From: WJMT01 sp964624145
Lineage (GTDB): Bacteria; Acidobacteriota; Aminicenantia; Aminicenantales; Aminicenantaceae
Direction of reading: 5' to 3'
Assembly: GCA_964624145.1 (NCBI GenBank)
Contig: CAZUXT010000001.1
Span: forward strand, 186,001 to 250,000
Length of the DNA stretch: 64,000 bases
Shown here: positions 60,857-64,000 of the stretch, in pieces
Layout: each line of letters begins with the position of its first letter
How positions within the stretch are numbered: position 1 is the first letter of the stretch
The notes under the pieces: generated by a model
Told to the model about the DNA's origin: nothing
Seen by the model: the letters and a program-made list of their open reading frames with translations, nothing else
Database searches by the model: none
Translations under genes and position numbers: made by a program

Positions 60857-60924
60857 AGAGGATAATAAGGGGGTTAAATTCAGCTATATTATTGATTTAT
60901 CTAAAGATAGCTGGGTGCGTCCCC
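60857..60924. repeat. REP-like palindromic repeat, left of the gap
   Basis: The 55 bp 60870-60924 start GGGG and end CCCC, with an internal pair CAGCTAT (60881-60887)/ATAGCTG (60907-60913), so the unit can fold as a hairpin. Its first 31 bp (60857-60887) are the right copy of the direct repeat that flanks the TPR gene. It runs directly into the N run. Confidence 0.7.
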
Positions 60925-61024
60925 NNNNNNNNNNNNNNNNNNNNNNNNNNNNNNNNNNNNNNNNNNNNNNNNNNNNNNNNNNNNNNNNNNNNNNNNNNNN
61001 NNNNNNNNNNNNNNNNNNNNNNNN
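60925..61024. other. Assembly gap (100 N)
   Basis: Exactly 100 undetermined bases, the conventional length for a gap of unknown size. The 55 bp on each side are identical, so a tandem or dispersed repeat most likely broke the assembly. Any translation crossing it is meaningless. Confidence 0.98.
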
Positions 61025-61109
61025 GGGGTTAAATTCAGCTATATTATTGATTTATCTAAAGATAGCTGGGTGCGTCCCCGTAATTATAAAGATAGCTGGG
61101 TGCGTCCCC
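61025..61109. repeat. REP-like repeat, right of the gap, plus partial third copy
   Basis: 61025-61079 is identical to 60870-60924. A partial copy of its right end (TAAAGATAGCTGGGTGCG, then TCCCC) follows at 61087-61109, and a short ATAATTATCCCC tail after it. The gene-free stretch 60792-61135 thus holds terminator, repeats and gap only. Confidence 0.7.
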
Positions 61110-61135
61110 ATAATTATCCCCATAATTAGGAATAA

Positions 61136-61684
61136 TTAAGAGCCGTTGGCACCGGGTTTGGGGCCGCGGATCCAGGAGCCGTTGTAGTTGATCAGGTCTT
61201 TTTCAAAACAAAGAATGGAATGGACGGTGTAGAGTCCGCCGTCAGGATTGTCTTCCATGTACATCCACCCCTCATCTTGACCGTGCCGGCCAAACGATAT
61301 CACCAAAATATCATCCGGGCTCACATTTCCTCCAGGTATTCCGTAAACGCCGACAATGGAACTTCCGGCATAAACGTGAAATTTATGACCCCACTGGTCA
61401 AAAAGGGGACAGGACTTGAAATACACCGGAGCCAATCCGGCATTAAAAGCGCATCCGGGCTGAAGCTCTCCGGCCTGGTTTCCTGCATCAGGGGCTTCCC
61501 CGTGGTCTGTGGCATAGTTCATGCTGGCCGTGGTGATGGTGATCATATCCTGCATGGTCTGTTTTTGTTTGGCTTTTTGGACAGATACCAACAAATTGGG
61601 GATCAAAAGTGCCGCCAGAATCCCGATGATAGCCACGACGATCAGCAGTTCGATCAGAGTGAATCCGGGCGTGTTTTTTCTCAT
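61136..61684 (-). CDS. Type IV pilin-like / GspG-like major pseudopilin, copy 2
   Basis: 182 aa from ATG 61684. The in-frame ATG at 61732 adds 16 residues and would run through the terminator; AAGGGGGT serves as SD here. Prepilin leader MRKNTPG then FTLIELLIVVAIIGILAALLIPN with Glu5, the class III cleavage and methylation site. The globular part shares with its neighbour ATDHGEAPD, GLAPVYFKSCPLFDQWGHKF, GRHGQDEGW and the end LINYNGSWIRGP. Exported and assembled into a pilus or pseudopilus. Which machine it serves is not shown, as no pilB/C/D is in the window. Confidence 0.9.
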   Translation of the reverse strand: MRKNTPGFTLIELLIVVAIIGILAALLIPNLLVSVQKAKQKQTMQDMITITTASMNYATDHGEAPDAGNQAGELQPGCAFNAGLAPVYFKSCPLFDQWGHKFHVYAGSSIVGVYGIPGGNVSPDDILVISFGRHGQDEGWMYMEDNPDGGLYTVHSILCFEKDLINYNGSWIRGPKPGANGS

Positions 61685-61706
61685 GAAGACCCCCTTTTCC
61701 CTGTCA

Positions 61707-61744
61707 ATAAAAAAGGCAGGCGCTTCTGGCACCTGCCCTTTTTA
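61707..61744 (-). terminator. Bidirectional terminator between the two pilin genes
   Basis: AAAAAAGGCAGG (61709-61720) and CCTGCCCTTTTT (61732-61743) form a strong GC-rich stem with flanking A- and T-runs. It ends transcription of the upstream pilin gene on the minus strand, perhaps with partial read-through into the second pilin. Confidence 0.85.
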
Positions 61745-61767
61745 TGCGGCTTTAATCAAACTTATGT

Positions 61768-62307
61768 TTATGAACCTGATGTAGCCACTCTGGGCGCTCT
61801 GATCCAGGAGCCGTTCCAGTTGATAAGATTCTTATCAAAATCTACCATGGAACTCACTGTGAAAAGACCTAATTCTGGAGTTGCTGGAACATAAGCAAAA
61901 CCATCATCTGTTGCATTGCGTCCCCAGGACTGGATCAGGAAATCATCCACTCCAACAGAGGCGACTGGAACGCCGTTCTGTCCACCCACACTATCTCCAG
62001 TATAAACCTCATACGCATTACCCCATGAGTCGTTTATCGGGCAAATTTTGATGTAGAACGGGGCCAGGTCAGTGGTGAACGCATGGCCGGAAGTGAGCTG
62101 CCCACTCGGATCAGTAGGTGCTGTCCCGTTATCCGTGGCATAATCAGCGCAGGCGGTGGCAATCTTCACGATATCGTTCATCGTGGATTTCTGTTTGGCT
62201 TTCTGCATGGCTGTAATCACATTGGGAATCAGAAGTGCGGCTAGAATCCCGATAATCGCCACAACAATCAGAAGCTCGATCAAAGTAAAACCTTTTTCTC
62301 TTTTCAT
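61768..62307 (-). CDS. Type IV pilin-like / GspG-like major pseudopilin, copy 1
   Basis: 179 aa. Prepilin leader MKREKG then FTLIELLIVVAIIGILAALLIPN with Glu5. The body parallels the downstream copy: ATDNGTAPTDPSGQL, DLAPFYIKICPINDSWGNAYEVYTGD, GRNATDDGF and the end LINWNGSWIRAP. AAGGAGGT lies before the ATG, and a sigma-54 promoter about 60-85 bp upstream. The two genes are a tandem duplication. The first-transcribed one is followed by a strong terminator, so it is probably the abundant subunit. Confidence 0.92.
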   Translation of the reverse strand: MKREKGFTLIELLIVVAIIGILAALLIPNVITAMQKAKQKSTMNDIVKIATACADYATDNGTAPTDPSGQLTSGHAFTTDLAPFYIKICPINDSWGNAYEVYTGDSVGGQNGVPVASVGVDDFLIQSWGRNATDDGFAYVPATPELGLFTVSSMVDFDKNLINWNGSWIRAPRVATSGS

Positions 62308-62376
62308 TTAAAAACCTCCTTTTTTATTCTTTTTCTGTTTAAAATAAAAAGATTAGTTAAAACATTTCCTTATATA

Positions 62377-62392
62377 TGCAATATTCATGCCA
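62377..62392 (-). promoter_or_regulatory. Sigma-54 (-24/-12) promoter for the pilin gene
   Basis: On the minus strand TGGCATGAATATTGCA (62392-62377): GG and GC are separated by exactly 10 bp, matching TGGCAC-N5-TTGCA with one change. The expected start is near 62366, leaving a 58-nt leader. rpoN is in the window and an NtrC-type activator is the adjacent gene. Confidence 0.8.
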
Positions 62393-62472
62393 TATGTCAT
62401 ATATTCTATCTTGCTGATATTACATAAATTAAGTTCCCTTAAAAAAACACATTATATCCGCTTTGCCCTATA

Positions 62473-62498
62473 TTGTCAATAGCTGACAAATATTGTCA
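62473..62498. promoter_or_regulatory. Candidate activator-binding sites (TTGTCA/TGACAA)
   Basis: Three half-sites: TTGTCA (62473), TGACAA (62484) and TTGTCA (62493). The first two form a perfect inverted repeat with a 5-bp spacer, 11 bp from start to start. They lie about 107-132 bp upstream of the predicted pilin start, the usual distance for NtrC-family enhancer sites, and TGTC/TGAC words are known in PilR sites. Confidence 0.55.
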
Positions 62499-62510
62499 TT
62501 AACGGCCCTC

Positions 62511-63893
62511 TCAGTCTTGTTCGGAATGCCGGCTGTTTATTCCGTGTTTATCTATCAGATATCTTATGGAACGGTAGTTGATCCCCAGAACGGACGAAGC
62601 TTTCTTCATGTTTCCGTTGGACAGGTTCAGCGCTTCCTTTATATACTCTTCAGTCAGGTCATCCAGGGCTTTATTCAGCTTAAACCCTGGCCTTAATTTC
62701 CGGTCTGCGGCCGCTGTCTTCTGAGGTGACAGCAAGTCATTCGGAAGGCTTTTCTTCGTTATGGTCTCCCTTTCCTCTATGGCCACGATCCTTTCTATGA
62801 CATTTTCAAGCTCCCTTATATTACCGGGCCACGGATATGTTTCAAAAATATTGAACACTTCAGGAGCCACCCTTTTCATTTTTATTCCTGATTTTTCGCA
62901 GTGTTTTTTTAAAAAATGCCGCACCAGAGGAGGGATATCCTCCCTGCGCTCCCTTAAGGGAGGCATGTGAAAAGTGATCACATTCAAGCGGTAAAAAAGG
63001 TCTTCCCTGAAGGAACCCTGTTTGAGCTTTTTCTTCAAATCCTGATTGGTGGCTGATATGATCCTCACGTCGACCGGTATCTCCTCGGTGCCACCCACCC
63101 TGCGTATGGTTTTCTCCTGAATAGCTCTCAATACCTTTACCTGGGTCTGGGGTGACATTTCTCCGATCTCATCCAGAAAAAGGGTCCCGTGATGGGCTAC
63201 CTGAAACATGCCTTTTTTCTGAGCCACAGCTCCGGTAAAAGCTCCTTTCACATGTCCGAAAAGCTCGCTTTCTAAAAGACTCTCGGGCAGCGCCCCGCAG
63301 TTGACAGTGGTAAACGGTTTGTCTTTTCTTTTTCCGCTGAAATGTAGGGCCCTGGCCGCCATTTCTTTTCCTGTGCCGCTTTCACCCGTTATCAGAACCG
63401 TGGAGTCAGTCCCGGAGATCTTATCGATCAATCCGAATATCTCCTGCATGGGTTTGCTCTGGCCGATCATGTTCTTGAAGCTGTACCGCTCTTTGAGCTC
63501 TTTTTTGAGCAGAACGTTTTCTTCTTTAAGCCTCCGCTCCTTTAATCCTTTCTCCACTATGATCTTTAATTCCTCCACATCAAAAGGCTTGAGAACATAA
63601 TCCACAGCCCCGGCCTTAAACGCTTCCACTGCCCGCTTGATGGTACCGTAAGCCGTGATCATGACAACCGGGATCTGGGGCTTGTTTTCTCTTATGTATT
63701 TTAAAATATCCATGCCGCTCTTCTTCGGTAATTTCACATCCGTCAAAACCAAGTCAAAATCATCCTCATCCAGTAATTGAATGGCTTTTTCCGCAGAAAG
63801 CGCATTTTCCACTGAATATCCCTGTTTTTTAAAGACCATATTCAAAAGTTCAAGGATGCTCTTTTCATCATCAACGATCAGTATTTTTTCCAT
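62511..63893 (-). CDS. PilR-like sigma-54-dependent response regulator
   Basis: 460 aa. Receiver domain with phospho-acceptor D52 (LVLTDVKLPKKSG) and the Lys of YVLKPFD. An AAA+ domain follows with Walker A GESGTGKE (170-177), the sigma-54 contact loop GAFTGA (217-222), GTLFLDEIGE, and DVRIISATNQDL. The Fis-type helix-turn-helix at the C terminus is NGNMKKASSVLGINYRSIRYLIDKHGI. It is coded back to back with a histidine kinase gene (23-bp overlap) and directly upstream of the pilins with a sigma-54 promoter, which fits PilR. NtrC-like alternatives exist but the context favours pili. Confidence 0.9.
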   Translation of the reverse strand: MEKILIVDDEKSILELLNMVFKKQGYSVENALSAEKAIQLLDEDDFDLVLTDVKLPKKSGMDILKYIRENKPQIPVVMITAYGTIKRAVEAFKAGAVDYVLKPFDVEELKIIVEKGLKERRLKEENVLLKKELKERYSFKNMIGQSKPMQEIFGLIDKISGTDSTVLITGESGTGKEMAARALHFSGKRKDKPFTTVNCGALPESLLESELFGHVKGAFTGAVAQKKGMFQVAHHGTLFLDEIGEMSPQTQVKVLRAIQEKTIRRVGGTEEIPVDVRIISATNQDLKKKLKQGSFREDLFYRLNVITFHMPPLRERREDIPPLVRHFLKKHCEKSGIKMKRVAPEVFNIFETYPWPGNIRELENVIERIVAIEERETITKKSLPNDLLSPQKTAAADRKLRPGFKLNKALDDLTEEYIKEALNLSNGNMKKASSVLGINYRSIRYLIDKHGINSRHSEQD

Positions 63894-64000
63894 GTTTCTT
63901 ATCCTTCAAATCCTTATCCATTCCAGGCGGAGGGTTCATTCTAGGAAGAGTGATTCTTACGGTGGTCCCTTTGTTGAGTTCTGATTCCACTTCGATTTTT
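63871..64000 (-). CDS. Sensor histidine kinase, C-terminal end only (PilS-like)
   Basis: The minus strand reads KIEVESELNKGTTVRITLPR to the window edge, the last strand of a HATPase_c domain, then a short tail ending at TGA 63873-63871. About 42 codons are visible. The stop lies 23 bp inside the response regulator gene, so the two are translationally coupled. Probably the cognate kinase of the regulator; sensor domain not seen. Confidence 0.75.
   Translation of the reverse strand, partial: KIEVESELNKGTTVRITLPRMNPPPGMDKDLKDKKHGKNTDR

Noticed and set aside
60915..61139. Reading frame crossing the N gap
   Set aside because: It is mostly undetermined residues plus repeat sequence, so it has no meaning as a gene.
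61685..61732. Longer start for the second pilin (ATG 61732)
   Set aside because: It would place 16 residues before the prepilin leader and overlap the terminator stem; ATG 61684 has an SD and the normal short leader.
13900..62500. CRISPR arrays or tRNA genes in the intergenic gaps
   Set aside because: No regularly spaced direct repeats with unique spacers and no cloverleaf-like sequences with CCA-type ends were recognised by eye.

Overview
The window is a scaffold piece (one run of 100 N at 60925-61024) from a diderm bacterium of moderate G+C content. LPS export and lipid A genes (lptB, an LptC/LptA-type protein, lptE, lpxK, a lpxL-type acyltransferase), a full Tol-Pal cluster and type IV pilin-like genes all point to an outer membrane. 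Gene content and order look like an uncultured lineage near Acidobacteriota, and Candidatus Aminicenantes is my best guess. That placement is inference from gene content, not a phylogenetic result. No rRNA, tRNA or CRISPR array was seen.

Layout. 1-3830: a partial BNR-repeat protein and an unusually short UvrA. 3831-5595: a repeat element with 30-bp inverted ends and an AT-rich alkaline-phosphatase-fold enzyme. 5732-10110: an MrfA-like helicase converging on a KtrAB-type potassium system. 10111-10647: a gene-free, hairpin-rich stretch. 10648-15902: tolQ-tolR-tonB/tolA-tolB, then pal-cpoB-ssb. 16403-27320 (minus): ptsI, HPr, a mannose-type EIIA, rapZ, hprK, ptsN, hpf, rpoN, lptB, lptCA and recJ. 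This joins a transporter-less, regulatory PTS to sigma-54 and LPS transport. 27551-31624: ftsY-ribD-ribE-ribBA. 31621-38114: dtd-murJ, rpsT, holA-lptE-leuS. 38312-47321: small membrane/envelope proteins, enolase, the large subunit of methylmalonyl-CoA mutase, a secreted M20 hydrolase, comEC and a putative lipoprotein. 47452-51115: lpxK-lpxL-rph-UDP-xylose synthase. 51204-56861: a flotillin-like protein, an aminotransferase fused to a P-loop domain, and a PEPCK-like protein. 56871-58227: gmhA and plsC. 58228-61135: an AT-rich accessory islet (DUF234-type ATPase/nuclease, two tiny upstream ORFs, a TPR protein, REP-like repeats and the gap). 61136-64000: two tandem pilins, a sigma-54 promoter and a PilR/PilS-type regulator pair.

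Three themes run through the window. First, many promoters (uvrA, tolQ, ftsY, the DUF948-like gene, the M20 gene, lpxK, plsC) place the -10 box only 6-12 nt before the start codon and lack a Shine-Dalgarno, which suggests widespread leaderless or near-leaderless mRNA. Second, RpoN is encoded here together with a sigma-54 activator and a near-consensus sigma-54 promoter in front of the pilins, so a regulatory circuit is visible within one window. Third, several short palindromic repeat families are dispersed between genes. The most unusual coding finding is the aminotransferase fused to a second nucleotide-binding-type domain, directly followed by a divergent PEP carboxykinase. This arrangement could link aspartate, oxaloacetate and phosphoenolpyruvate.
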